Below are positions 8,706 through 17,159 of a DNA stretch of 56,213 bases, piece after piece (the first letter of the stretch is position 1; each line of letters opens with the position of its first letter). The notes beneath the pieces were generated by a model. The model did no database searches. It saw only the letters and a list, made by a program, of their open reading frames with translations, and was not told the origin of the DNA. This stretch comes from JBDRTU01 sp043823825. Its GTDB lineage: Bacteria > Patescibacteriota > Patescibacteriia > Veblenbacterales > UBA10138. The position numbers were made by a program, and so were the translations under genes. The stretch spans positions 1-56,213 of the forward strand of contig JBDRTU010000048.1 of assembly GCA_043823825.1 (NCBI GenBank). The letters are read 5' to 3'.

Positions 8706-9209
8706 ATGAACCAAATTAATACCAATGATAAAAATTCACAAAGTAATGTAAATTACGCTAATGATCCTTTGGACAGTAAAGTGTGGATAATTGTAAAATA
8801 CATTTTAGTTTTTGTTATCATTAATGGAATAATATGGGGTGGACAAGAACTTTATCACCGAAAAGACACCCAAGCTATCAAGCGACTTGATGAATACCTC
8901 CTAATCGAAAAGGAAACTATTGAGGGATTAGAGAATAAAATTAATGCTGAAAGCACAAATTTAGATGGGTTGCAGGAAGAACTAAATTATTTAGAAGCTA
9001 ATGGTTTTATCGATATGTATAATAACAAAGTTGATCAATATAATGATTTGTTGTACGCATACAAAAATGACCTAGATATTCATGATGATAAAATATCCGA
9101 ATATAATTTAAAGGTTGAAGAGGTTAATAAGTTAATAGAAAAATCAAGCACTAGATGGTATATAATACCCATTCCTTTACCGAATTCGAAAGCTAGGCTC
9201 AGTATTTAG
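8706..9209 (+). CDS. Hypothetical single-pass membrane coiled-coil protein
   Basis: I do not recognise a family. The 167 residues comprise a polar N-terminus (about 25), one membrane helix (about 27-46) and a long charged region (about 50-150) with heptad-like Leu/Ile spacing, typical of a coiled coil. The gene starts 30 bases after the zinc-ribbon protease and is probably co-transcribed with it. No catalytic motif is visible. Confidence 0.6.
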   Translation: MNQINTNDKNSQSNVNYANDPLDSKVWIIVKYILVFVIINGIIWGGQELYHRKDTQAIKRLDEYLLIEKETIEGLENKINAESTNLDGLQEELNYLEANGFIDMYNNKVDQYNDLLYAYKNDLDIHDDKISEYNLKVEEVNKLIEKSSTRWYIIPIPLPNSKARLSI

Positions 9210-9288
9210 AAATAAGACTTTAAATATATAGCTTTCATATCACCAAGTATTACTTGGAAGAATTAAAAATTAAAGAAATAATTATATT

Positions 9289-9915
9289 ATGAAAAACCAA
9301 TTTAAAATTACAGGTAATATGATAGAGTCTGGATTATTATCGACATGGTTTATATTTAATTATTCAGGTGGTACAATAACTGGGATTTGGCTTATTGTAA
9401 TTGGAGAATGGCCGATTGTAATTTTTGGCGCCATAGCCAGCTTTATAATGCCATGGATTTTTAGCCTAGCCATGTTACCCTCAGTGTTGTTTTACGGTCT
9501 TTTGCAACGTGCAATTGAAAAAAGGAGAAAAAAAATGTTTTTCACGCTTGGTTTTATGAATTTGGTTTATACCAATTTTTTGATACTCCTTTGGGTATAT
9601 TTAATCTTCGATTACCTCATTGTTCAAATGCTAGAACAAAATGTAAATCATCCAATTCTATTAACAATTTTTGCCTATGCTATGTGTGCCTCACCATTGG
9701 CTTATATGGCAAAAAACGAAAAAGATTCCGTCGCAACAGACAATGGATTACTTCTGGGATTAGTTTGGTTTATATTACTAACTCTATTTTGGTTTTTGGG
9801 AGGATTTGAGTCAGTAGCACTATCAATGTTTTTCTGGATCCTCTTATTGGGTACTTCATTATTGACAATGAAAACAGCGTCAAAAGTCTTTGATTCGGGC
9901 GTCATCAAGGAATAA
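9289..9915 (+). CDS. Hypothetical polytopic membrane protein
   Basis: The 208-residue protein is strongly hydrophobic, with about five to six predicted membrane helices and few charged loops (RAIEKRRKK near 75-83 and AKNEKDS near 140). I do not recognise a family. It is the last gene of the plus-strand run that starts with the zinc-ribbon protease, and a strong hairpin terminator follows about 60 bases downstream. Confidence 0.6.
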   Translation: MKNQFKITGNMIESGLLSTWFIFNYSGGTITGIWLIVIGEWPIVIFGAIASFIMPWIFSLAMLPSVLFYGLLQRAIEKRRKKMFFTLGFMNLVYTNFLILLWVYLIFDYLIVQMLEQNVNHPILLTIFAYAMCASPLAYMAKNEKDSVATDNGLLLGLVWFILLTLFWFLGGFESVALSMFFWILLLGTSLLTMKTASKVFDSGVIKE

Positions 9916-9973
9916 TATTAAAAACGTATTTAAATTTTACCACCTCCCCAGTGTTGCCCACTAAAAAACAAAA

Positions 9974-9996
9974 GCCGCCCCGTAAAGGGCGGTTTT
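9974..9996. terminator. Bidirectional Rho-independent terminator
   Basis: GC-rich stem CCGCCC/GGGCGG (9975-9992) is followed by TTTT on the plus strand and, on the minus strand, by a T-rich tract. It lies between two convergent genes and can serve both. Confidence 0.8.
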
Positions 9997-10010
9997 ATAT
10001 ATTATCCGAA

Positions 10011-10307
10011 TTACAACTGTTTCTTGTTAGGCCACAAGAAATAAAGGGGTAAGTATACTAATAGATTAAACGTAATCACCTGGGTGTAGTAGTTTATCAT
10101 ACCTAACTGGGCAAGCATTGGTCCTCCGCCGCTCCAATATGCCTGTACTTTCAATTCGTTTTTTGAAAACATCAAATCGTAATACTTATCTGTTTCCTGA
10201 CCCGCATGATATAACCAATATAATGAAATCAGCGTCGTTGTCAGTACTATAATCCAACGAATGAGTGATCGGTGCTTTATGAATTGATTTTGTAGGTAAG
10301 TGAACAT
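10011..10307 (-). CDS. Small hypothetical membrane protein (98 aa)
   Basis: No family recognised. Residues 16-34 and about 72-92 form two hydrophobic helices separated by a polar loop, and the N-terminus is basic. It is convergent with the polytopic membrane protein gene on the plus strand and shares its terminator. Confidence 0.5.
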   Translation of the reverse strand: MFTYLQNQFIKHRSLIRWIIVLTTTLISLYWLYHAGQETDKYYDLMFSKNELKVQAYWSGGGPMLAQLGMINYYTQVITFNLLVYLPLYFLWPNKKQL

Positions 10308-10406
10308 ATATTCTTATACTATATCAATTGACTCAAGAGCACCATTCCTCACCAACACCCATTGGAGCCACATATAAACAATAGTGGTTGGAAGGGTGGG
10401 GTAACT

Positions 10407-10511
10407 TTAGGCACTAGCTGACAGTGCCGCACCCGTCTCCCGCAATTGCTGCCAAACCTGCAATTCCTCAATAAGCTGGTTCCAACTGCGTCTCACGAGG
10501 TCTACCAGATA
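10407..10511 (-). pseudogene. Degenerate small coding remnant, copy 2
   Basis: Reads LVDLVRRSWNQLIEELQVW and ends near LSASA-stop. It matches the remnant at 7325-7438. The only upstream in-frame ATG would lie within the neighbouring zinc-ribbon gene and would require translating through a terminator hairpin, so I treat this as a remnant, not a gene. Confidence 0.35.
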
Positions 10512-10523
10512 TATTTTAGCAAA

Positions 10524-10557
10524 CAAAAACCCTCCCGCCAGTCGGCGGGAGGGTTTT
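10524..10557 (-). terminator. Rho-independent terminator of the zinc-ribbon gene
   Basis: Perfect 10-bp inverted repeat CCCTCCCGCC/GGCGGGAGGG (10530-10553) with a 4-base loop, followed on the minus strand by TTTTTG. Positioned just after the minus-strand gene ending at 10577. Confidence 0.85.
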
Positions 10558-10576
10558 GCAATAAGTAATTCGCTAA

Positions 10577-10834
10577 TTAATAACGAGGTGGTCGGCTTTT
10601 GCGTAAGCAATCGCGACAACGAATCGTATTTAATCTTGCTGGATCAGGTTGGAAAGGAAGCTGGGTTACATCAGTACCACAATTGGCACATTTGATACCC
10701 AAAGCTGTTACATCCACTAGTTGACGAGGTTCGCGGTTAAAACCACCGCGTCCACCACGAAAACCACCGCGACCGCCTTGGTCGTTGTTAAATCCTTGTC
10801 CTCCACCTGTATTATCTTCGTTTTGGTAGGTCAT
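10577..10834 (-). CDS. Small RGG-rich zinc-ribbon protein (CxxC...CxxC)
   Basis: The 85-residue protein starts MTYQNEDN. This start is preferred over an upstream ATG because AAGGGGGTGA, a strong Shine-Dalgarno, lies about 12 bases before it. The first 40 residues are Gly/Arg/Asn-rich with GGRGG repeats, resembling RGG nucleic-acid-binding tails. The second half has IKCANCGTDV and IRCRDCLRK, a CxxC-x(n)-CxxC zinc ribbon of a type common in Patescibacteria. RNA or ribosome association is plausible but inferred. A good minus-strand promoter is at 10945-10973 and a terminator follows. Confidence 0.75.
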   Translation of the reverse strand: MTYQNEDNTGGGQGFNNDQGGRGGFRGGRGGFNREPRQLVDVTALGIKCANCGTDVTQLPFQPDPARLNTIRCRDCLRKSRPPRY

Positions 10835-10944
10835 GAAACTTATAGTCACCCCCTTTCTTTGAGAGATATTAGGATGACTATTTCGATTCAAGCCTACCGA
10901 CTAAGCGTTAAGTTGTTTACGAAACTTTATCCTAACTATTTGGC

Positions 10945-10973
10945 AGTATAGTTTAATATCACAAATAAGTCAA
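10945..10973 (-). promoter_or_regulatory. Sigma-70 promoter for the zinc-ribbon gene
   Basis: Read on the minus strand: TTGACT, 17-base spacer, TATACT. It gives a leader of roughly 100 bases before the ATG at 10834. Confidence 0.7.
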
Positions 10974-10977
10974 GCAC

Positions 10978-11104
10978 GGCCGGCCGGTGGGGCTTCTATA
11001 GGGCAGAGTTGAGCTCTTATGATTGTTCCGTACAGGTGGTGCCGCTGGTCGGAGTCCCCACCTACACCAAAGGCTTCAGCTGGCAGGGAACCGTACGAAT
11101 AGAT
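10978..11104. other. GC-rich, foldable stretch of unknown nature
   Basis: Between the zinc-ribbon promoter and tRNA-Leu is a GC-rich block with several pairings: GGTGGGG (about 10986-10992) with CCCCACC about 65 bases later, AGGTGG with CCACCT, and TGCCGCTG with CAGCTGGCA (one bulge). I could not match it to SRP RNA (no GGAA-capped tip), tmRNA or RNase P. It may be a structured RNA on either strand or simply palindromic spacer. Confidence 0.25.
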
Positions 11105-11108
11105 TTTA

Positions 11109-11195
11109 TGGTGCCGGAGGAGAGACTCGAACTCTCAATCCCTTGCGGGAACGGGTTTTTGAGACCCGCGTGTATACCGATTCCACCACTCCGGC
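11109..11195 (-). tRNA. tRNA-Leu (anticodon CAA)
   Basis: On the minus strand a class II tRNA starts GCCGGAG and ends CTCCGGC-A-CCA, with CCA encoded. The anticodon stem CGGGT/ACCCG holds loop CTCAAAA (anticodon CAA, reading TTG). A long variable arm (TTCCCGCAAGGGA) and a canonical GAGTTCGAGTCTC T-arm follow. Confidence 0.95.
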
Positions 11196-11247
11196 CTAAA
11201 TCCATTATTAGAAATTGCACTCAGTATCATAGTTAACAAATACAAAA

Positions 11248-11277
11248 TTGTCAAAAGGGTAATAAAACCTTTATACT
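11248..11277 (+). promoter_or_regulatory. Promoter of parAB
   Basis: TTGTCA (11248-11253), 18-base spacer, TATACT (11272-11277). The ATG is at 11290, so the transcript would be nearly leaderless. Confidence 0.6.
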
Positions 11278-11289
11278 AACTAAAGAACT

Positions 11290-12072
11290 ATGGGACTCGT
11301 TATCACGTTAGTTAATCAGAAAGGTGGTGTTGGAAAAACTACTACCGCTGTGAATTTAGCAGCTTACTTTGCAGCAGCTGATAATAAAGTTTTATTAGTA
11401 GATGTTGATCCACAGGCTAATGCTTCAGCAGGAGTTGGTATTAAGGTTAGAGACCAAGAGCGGCATATTTATCATTTATTATTTGAGCCAGAAACCGTGG
11501 ATAGTGCGATACGCCAAACAACCATTAGCAGGTTAGATATTCTGCCTGCACACGCTGATTTAGCTGGCGCTAATATTGAACTGGTGGAAGTAGACGGCCG
11601 TGAATATAAAATACAGAGGATAATTGATATAGTGCGGCCTAATTATGACTTTATTATTATTGATTGCCCACCCAGCCTTGGCCTGCTTACTATTAATGCT
11701 CTTGTGGCTTCGGATAAGCTATTAATACCCGTGCAAGCAGAGTATTATGCTTTGGAGGGGCTGGGGCAGCTGCTAAATACTATTAATTTAATTCAAAATA
11801 ATCTAAAGTCAACTTTAGGTATTTTGGGCGCTGTAGTGACCATGTTTGATACTAGAAATCGGTTAGCCAAGGCAGTAAAAGGTGAGTTGGGGCAGTATTT
11901 TCCAAATAAATTATTTAAAACAGTGATACCAAGAAATGTTAGATTAGCCGAGGCACCGAGCTTTGGGCAACCGATAATGCAATATGATCCTAGCTCGCGC
12001 GGCGCTCAAGCTTATAAAGAATTAGCCGAGGAAATATTATTAACTGTTAGACCAGATGGCCAAACCATTTAA
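11290..12072 (+). CDS. parA: Chromosome partitioning ATPase ParA/Soj
   Basis: The 260-residue protein is full length for a chromosomal ParA. It starts with the deviant Walker A block (NQKGGVGKTTTAVNLA, residues about 8-23). Motif A' (DVDPQANASAGVG) and the Walker B-like IIIDCPPSLGLLT near 125 follow. Such ATPases form nucleoid-bound dimers that move ParB-parS complexes during chromosome segregation. The stop overlaps the start of parB by 17 bases, so the two are translationally coupled. No parS-like 16-mer was seen nearby. Confidence 0.95.
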   Translation: MGLVITLVNQKGGVGKTTTAVNLAAYFAAADNKVLLVDVDPQANASAGVGIKVRDQERHIYHLLFEPETVDSAIRQTTISRLDILPAHADLAGANIELVEVDGREYKIQRIIDIVRPNYDFIIIDCPPSLGLLTINALVASDKLLIPVQAEYYALEGLGQLLNTINLIQNNLKSTLGILGAVVTMFDTRNRLAKAVKGELGQYFPNKLFKTVIPRNVRLAEAPSFGQPIMQYDPSSRGAQAYKELAEEILLTVRPDGQTI

Positions 12073-12940
12073 ATTAGGTAAAGGATTGGGTTCTTTAATT
12101 CCCAAAAAGATAATTAATCAAAGCTCAGTAGCACCTAGGAAAGATTTTAGCTCACCCACTACCGAGCAAGGCGAGTTAGTGGCCTCGCTGCCACCAGAGC
12201 AGATTAAAGTAAACCCTTATCAACCGCGCCACCAAGTTGATCATCAAGGTTTAGATGAGTTGGTTGCTTCAATTAAGGCACATGGTATTATTCAGCCTTT
12301 AGTTGTTTCGCCTCAGGCCGATGGCACTTGGCAGTTAATTGCCGGTGAGCGGCGTCTGCGTGCCGCTCAGCAACTTGGTCTTAAAACAGTACCGGCCATA
12401 GTGCGAGGAGCCAGCAAGCAACAGCATTTAGAGCTGTCTTTGATTGAAAATATTCAACGCCAAAACCTAAACCCTATTGAGGAAGCTATATCTTATAAAA
12501 GACTACACGATGAATTTAATTTAACTCAAGAAGAAATAGCTAAGCAAGTTGGTAAGTCGCGTCCGCAAGTTGCCAATACTATTAGGCTACTAGAATTGCC
12601 ACCCGCTATTCAACAGGCATTGGCTAGTGGTAAATTAACTCTGGGGCACGCCAAAGTAATCCTTAGTTTGGAAACAGCAACGGAACAGGAAAAGTTTTTT
12701 AAATCCATTTTACGTGACGGTTTAACAGTTAAGGAAACCACCTGGGGAGTTAAACGGTTAAAAGGCAAGAATCAAAAGAGCACGTCAACTGAAGTGGCGG
12801 AGTTTAAAGAAATTACTGATCAGTTACGGCAACTGTTGGGCACTAAAGTTAAAATTAAACAACAAGGCAAAACCATTAAAGTAGAAATTGAATATTATTC
12901 TTTTGAAGAATTACAACAACTAGTAGATAAGCTAAAATAA
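12056..12940 (+). CDS. parB: Chromosome partitioning protein ParB/Spo0J (CTPase, parS-binding)
   Basis: The 294 residues begin with the typical KLGKGLGSLIP. The ParB/Srx N-domain has the PYQPR box (about 52-58) and IAGERRLRAAQQLG (C2 box with GERR, about 98-110), known in the family to bind CTP and load onto parS. A helix-turn-helix (about 155-180, EEIAKQVGKSRPQVAN) binds parS. A short C-terminal dimerisation region follows. Overlaps parA; a terminator lies about 40 bases downstream. Confidence 0.95.
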   Translation: MAKPFKLGKGLGSLIPKKIINQSSVAPRKDFSSPTTEQGELVASLPPEQIKVNPYQPRHQVDHQGLDELVASIKAHGIIQPLVVSPQADGTWQLIAGERRLRAAQQLGLKTVPAIVRGASKQQHLELSLIENIQRQNLNPIEEAISYKRLHDEFNLTQEEIAKQVGKSRPQVANTIRLLELPPAIQQALASGKLTLGHAKVILSLETATEQEKFFKSILRDGLTVKETTWGVKRLKGKNQKSTSTEVAEFKEITDQLRQLLGTKVKIKQQGKTIKVEIEYYSFEELQQLVDKLK

Positions 12941-12976
12941 CAATAAAAAGACAGGCCGGCAGTTAGCAGAGAAAAG

Positions 12977-13001
12977 TCGTTTTTGTAGAAACGATTTTTT
13001 T
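12977..13001 (+). terminator. Terminator after parAB
   Basis: Hairpin TCGTTT/AAACGA (12977-12994) followed by a run of seven T. Confidence 0.7.
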
Positions 13002-13009
13002 ATCTGCCT

Positions 13010-13150
13010 TCGTCCGTCGGGGCGGACTTCGGCGTCTGCCTGCCGGCAAGGCAGGGATTTTGCCGAAGAAATGAAGGATGCCACAGCTGGCCTACTCCGC
13101 CGAAGTAGTTTCGGCTACGAAGGCTGGATAAAGCCGAAGAGGCTTCATTG
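13010..13150. repeat. Cluster of REP-like GC-rich palindromes
   Basis: Three or four short hairpins lie in a row in a gap otherwise free of genes: GTCCG/CGGAC (13012-13027), TGCCT/AGGCA around GCCGGC (13037-13053), GCCGAA/TTCGGC (about 13100-13117), and AAGCC/GGCTT near the end. GC content is far above the flanks. They look like dispersed intergenic palindromic elements. No protein-coding potential is seen. Confidence 0.5.
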
Positions 13151-13202
13151 TTAATTACTTGAAATTAATGTCCTAACATGGTAAATAAAGAGTATCTAAG
13201 TT

Positions 13203-14681
13203 ATGCATACTTTTTCTGACATTTTAGAATTAGTAAAGAAAAATAATCCTGAAGCAGACACCACCATGCTTCAGTTGGCTTATGATTTTGCTACTAAGGC
13301 GCACGCTGGGCAAAAGCGTCTAGACGGCACTGATTATGTTCAGCATTCATTAGAGACAGCATACACTTTGGCCAGGATTAATCTGGATCTTGATACTGTC
13401 ATGGCAGGAGTGCTACACGATATCCCCGAAGATACTGACGTTACACTAGAAGAGGTAGAAAAAAATTTCGGTAAAGAAGTGGCTCATTTGGTGCGCGGTA
13501 TTACTAAATTGGGTAAGATTAAATATCGTGGCCTAGAACGTTATGCTGAAAATTTGCGTAAGATGTTTGTGGCGATGGCTGAAGACGTGAGGGTGATTTT
13601 GATAAAATTGGCCGACCGTTTGCATAACTTAAAAACTCTGGACGCTCTGCCGTTGGTAAAGCAGCAGAGGATTGCGCGCGAAACTTTGGAAATTTATGCC
13701 CCAATTGCTAATCGTTTGGGTATTGGTGAATTAAAAGGACAATTGGAGGATGAGGCTTTTAAATACGTTTATCCCGATGAGTATGCGTGGGTAGTAAAAA
13801 CCACAGCCGAACGTTATGCTAAACAAAAAAATACCGTCAATAAGATGATTAGGGCAATGCGAGCTCTACTTAAAGATAACCAACTGGAGCCAGTTTATCT
13901 TGGCGGGCGAGTTAAGCATTATTATAGTTTGTATCGTAAACTATTGCGCAAAGATATGGATATCAGCAAAGTTTATGATTTAGTGGCACTACGGATAGTG
14001 GTGAAGGATGTTAGCAGTTGTTATCAGGTATTGGGATTAATTCACAGCCAGTGGAAACCAATGCCAGGGCGAATTAAAGATTATATTTCGCAACCAAAGC
14101 CTAACGCTTACCGCTCACTACACACTACCGTGTTTGGCAAAGACGGAGCCATAGTGGAATTTCAAATTAGAGATGTAGAAATGCACGAAACAGCTGAATA
14201 TGGTGTGGCAGCGCATTGGCATTTTAAGGAAGGGAAGAAACGCCGAATAGTTACACTGCCGCCCGAGCAACTTAAATGGATTAAGGAATTATTAGATTGG
14301 CAAAAAGACCTAAAAGACAATGAACAATATTTACATTTGTTAAAAATTGATATTTTTCAAAACCGTATTTTTGTCTTTACCCCCAAAGGGGATGTTATTG
14401 ACTTGCCGGAAGAAGCGACGCCTGTTGATTTTGCTTATCATATTCATACTGATATTGGTCATACCACTTCCGCAGCTAAAGTGAATGATAAAATTGTTCC
14501 GCTTGATCATATTTTAAAAAGCGGTGATGTGGTAGAAATTCTAGTGGATAAACATCGCGTTGGGCCCAATGAAGATTGGCTTAATTTTATTAAAACCAAT
14601 CAGGCCAAAAGCCATATTAAAAACTACTACCACAAGAAGCGTAGTAGGTTATTGAATTTGTTTAGAGGGGGCAGTAACTAG
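13203..14681 (+). CDS. RelA/SpoT-homologue (p)ppGpp synthetase/hydrolase, short form without ACT
   Basis: The 492-residue protein has an HD hydrolase domain (about 30-190: YVQHS, VLHDIPEDT, LIKLADRLHNLKTL). The synthetase domain follows (about 225-345: GRVKHYYSLYRKL, DLVALRIVV, RIKDYISQPKPNAYRSLHTT, EYGVAAHWHFKEG). A TGS domain covers about 380-445 (IFVFTPKGDVIDLPEEATPVDFAYHIH). Both active sites look intact, so it should make and degrade (p)ppGpp. It ends about 45 residues after TGS and lacks the zinc-finger and ACT domains that complete ordinary RelA/SpoT (about 700-750 aa). It is convergent with topA, with only 6 bases between stops. Confidence 0.93.
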   Translation: MHTFSDILELVKKNNPEADTTMLQLAYDFATKAHAGQKRLDGTDYVQHSLETAYTLARINLDLDTVMAGVLHDIPEDTDVTLEEVEKNFGKEVAHLVRGITKLGKIKYRGLERYAENLRKMFVAMAEDVRVILIKLADRLHNLKTLDALPLVKQQRIARETLEIYAPIANRLGIGELKGQLEDEAFKYVYPDEYAWVVKTTAERYAKQKNTVNKMIRAMRALLKDNQLEPVYLGGRVKHYYSLYRKLLRKDMDISKVYDLVALRIVVKDVSSCYQVLGLIHSQWKPMPGRIKDYISQPKPNAYRSLHTTVFGKDGAIVEFQIRDVEMHETAEYGVAAHWHFKEGKKRRIVTLPPEQLKWIKELLDWQKDLKDNEQYLHLLKIDIFQNRIFVFTPKGDVIDLPEEATPVDFAYHIHTDIGHTTSAAKVNDKIVPLDHILKSGDVVEILVDKHRVGPNEDWLNFIKTNQAKSHIKNYYHKKRSRLLNLFRGGSN

Positions 14682-14687
14682 TGTTCT

Positions 14688-16973
14688 TCAGTTATTCTTT
14701 TTTCTATTCCTTTTAGGACTACTAGCTTTTTTTTCTAACAATTCTAGTGCCTGTTCTAAGGTGATAGTTTTGGGATCAAATTTTTTTGACACTGAAGCAT
14801 TAAGCTGACTATTGGTAACATACGGTCCAAAGCGGCCTGTTTTTACTGCAATCTCGTTATTGGTTTTTGGATCGTGACCTAAAGTGGCGATAGTACCGCT
14901 TTTAGGTGACTGGGTATTAAAAAGTTCTATGGCTCGCTCCAAAGTAATAGTTAAAACATCATCAGTGGGTGTTAAGGAACGGTATTCTTTTTCTCGTTTA
15001 ACATACGGTCCAAAGCGGCCAATGCCAGCGACAATTTCTTTTCCATCTTCATCATTACCCAAAGTTCTTGGTAATTTTAATAATTCTTCGGCTTGCGCTA
15101 AAGTTACGGTTTCAGCTGTCATATTAGGCAAAAGAGAAGCAAAGCGTGGTTTTTCTTTGTCTTTATTAGCTTCACCAAGTTGTAAATAAGGTCCATAGCG
15201 GCCGATCCTTACTTTAACTAGTAAGCCGCTAGTACTATCAATACCTAAATCGCGCTCTTTCATTACTTCCTTACGAGAAACCTCTTGTTCTTTAATAATA
15301 AGCTGTTCTTTAAAAGGTGTATAAAATTTTTTAATAGTGGTTTGCCACTGGTGTTTACCTTCAGCTATTTTATCAAGCTCTTCTTCAACTGAAGCAGTAA
15401 ATTCCAAATCAACAATTTTAGGAAAATGTTTTACTAATAGATCATTCACCAGCATTGCCAGGTCGGTTGGCTTTAGGCGCCGTTCGAATTTCTCAATATA
15501 ACCACGGTCAATAATAGTACTAATAGTAGGAGCGTAAGTTGAAGGCCGGCCAATACCATATTCTTCTAAAGCTTTAACTAAAGTAGCTTCTGAATACCGA
15601 GCTGGTGGTTCAGTAAAGTGCTGGTTGGGAGTGGCTTTAGTTAATTTAAGCGGATCAGCTTCATTTAGGCTGGGTAATAATTTTTCTTCGGGTAGTTCTA
15701 GCGCTAGTTTTAACCAACCATCAAAAACTAATTTTTGGCCGGTAGCTTTAAAACCATTTTTCTTTTCTTGGTCCGCTACTTCCAAAGTAGTAGCTTCTAG
15801 TTCGGCCTCCGGCATTTGACTGGCTACTGCTCGCCGCCAAATCAAATCATATAGTTTATAGGTTTTTGAATCCAAGTATTGCTTAATTGTTTCTGGAGTC
15901 TTATTAACTAGCGTTGGCCTGATTGCTTCATGAGCTTCTTGGGCTAATTTGGATTTAGTAGCAAAGCGGCGTGGAGAACATAAAGCATAGCGCTCACCAA
16001 ACTGTTGAGAAACCAGTTGTTTAGCTTCGGTTAAAAACTTGTTTGCTAAATTAACCGAGTCAGTTCTCATGTAAGTTATTAAACCAACTGAATCTTCGCT
16101 ACCTAATTCCATACCCTCGTACAAGCGCTGGGCTAGCATCATAGTTTGTTTAACTGAATAGCCCAGACGTCTGTTTGCTTCTTGTTGTAAAGTGGAAGTA
16201 GTAAAAGGCGGGGGAGGCTGACGCTTGGTAGGTCGGCGATTAATGCTAGCAACCTTCCAGGTTTTGTTAGTTAAATCTTTAACTACGTCGTTTGCTTGTT
16301 TTTTGGTGCCAATGGAAAATTTGTCCAAAACTTTGTCATTTAAACGGAAGAGCGAGGCAATAAATTCTACACCATCTTTTTTAAAATTACCTTCAATAGT
16401 CCAGTATTCTTGCGGAGTAAAACTTTGAATTTCTCGTTCACGTTCAACAATTAATCTAACTGTTACTGATTGAACACGCCCAGCGGAAAGTCCTCGGGCG
16501 ACTTTTTTCCACAAAAAAGGAGATAGTTCATATCCCACTAAACGATCCAGCACCCTTCTCGCTTGTTGGGCATTTACTAGATTAAGATCAAGTTGCCTGG
16601 GGTTTTGCAAAGCTTCCGCAATCGCTTCTTTAGTGATTTCATGAAAAACAATGCGTTTTATTTTTTCTTTCGGCGTTTTCATTACTTCTACGAGGTGCCA
16701 GCTAATAGCCTCACCCTCGCGATCTTCATCAGTGGCAAAATAAATCTGCTCAGCTTGGCTGGCTTGCTTTTTTAAATCAGTAACAGTTTTTTTAGCCTTT
16801 ATTGGGATAATGTACTGGGGCGAAAAATCATCATCTACAGCCACTCCTAATTTACTTTTAGGCAAATCCCTGACGTGCCCATAAGAAGAAACCACCTCAA
16901 AATCACTACCTAAAAACCGGCTAATAGTTTTAGCTTTGGTAGGAGATTCAACAATCACTAACTTTTTGCTCAT
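14688..16973 (-). CDS. topA: DNA topoisomerase I
   Basis: The start is set at the ATG giving MSKKLVIVESPTKAKTI, the usual topoisomerase I N-terminus, 27 bases inside the longest frame (761 residues). TOPRIM motifs include YFATDEDREGEAISWH. The active-site Tyr is in LITYMRTDSVNLA. The central gate domains match the type IA family (GRPSTYAPTISTIIDRGYIE). The C-terminus has three repeats of the GRFGPYV type, not CxxC zinc fingers. The enzyme relaxes negative supercoils behind transcription and replication. Confidence 0.95.
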   Translation of the reverse strand: MSKKLVIVESPTKAKTISRFLGSDFEVVSSYGHVRDLPKSKLGVAVDDDFSPQYIIPIKAKKTVTDLKKQASQAEQIYFATDEDREGEAISWHLVEVMKTPKEKIKRIVFHEITKEAIAEALQNPRQLDLNLVNAQQARRVLDRLVGYELSPFLWKKVARGLSAGRVQSVTVRLIVEREREIQSFTPQEYWTIEGNFKKDGVEFIASLFRLNDKVLDKFSIGTKKQANDVVKDLTNKTWKVASINRRPTKRQPPPPFTTSTLQQEANRRLGYSVKQTMMLAQRLYEGMELGSEDSVGLITYMRTDSVNLANKFLTEAKQLVSQQFGERYALCSPRRFATKSKLAQEAHEAIRPTLVNKTPETIKQYLDSKTYKLYDLIWRRAVASQMPEAELEATTLEVADQEKKNGFKATGQKLVFDGWLKLALELPEEKLLPSLNEADPLKLTKATPNQHFTEPPARYSEATLVKALEEYGIGRPSTYAPTISTIIDRGYIEKFERRLKPTDLAMLVNDLLVKHFPKIVDLEFTASVEEELDKIAEGKHQWQTTIKKFYTPFKEQLIIKEQEVSRKEVMKERDLGIDSTSGLLVKVRIGRYGPYLQLGEANKDKEKPRFASLLPNMTAETVTLAQAEELLKLPRTLGNDEDGKEIVAGIGRFGPYVKREKEYRSLTPTDDVLTITLERAIELFNTQSPKSGTIATLGHDPKTNNEIAVKTGRFGPYVTNSQLNASVSKKFDPKTITLEQALELLEKKASSPKRNRKKNN

Positions 16974-17159
16974 ACCCAGTATATCAAGTTCGCTCAACAA
17001 ATAAATGGTGCGAGTAGTTGAGAGGTTGATTAATTATTATGATAATATGATACATCAATAAGGCTTTAATTAATATTTATCGTACAGATTTAAGATAAGT
17101 TGTAAACTTGGACAAGGATTCAGTTTTGTTTATACCACAAGCTACTAATAAATTGCAAA

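Noticed and set aside
10407..10619. 70-codon minus-strand gene
   Set aside because: Its start lies inside the zinc-ribbon gene and its frame runs through a perfect terminator hairpin; only the C-terminal part looks like a decayed relic.
10978..11104. SRP (4.5S) RNA
   Set aside because: A short AGCTGGCAGGG match to the E. coli 3' end exists, but the conserved GGAA-capped tip and its internal loops are absent on both strands.
11200..13200. parS centromere site
   Set aside because: No TGTTTCACGTGAAACA-like 16-mer was seen near parAB; the sites may be elsewhere on the chromosome.
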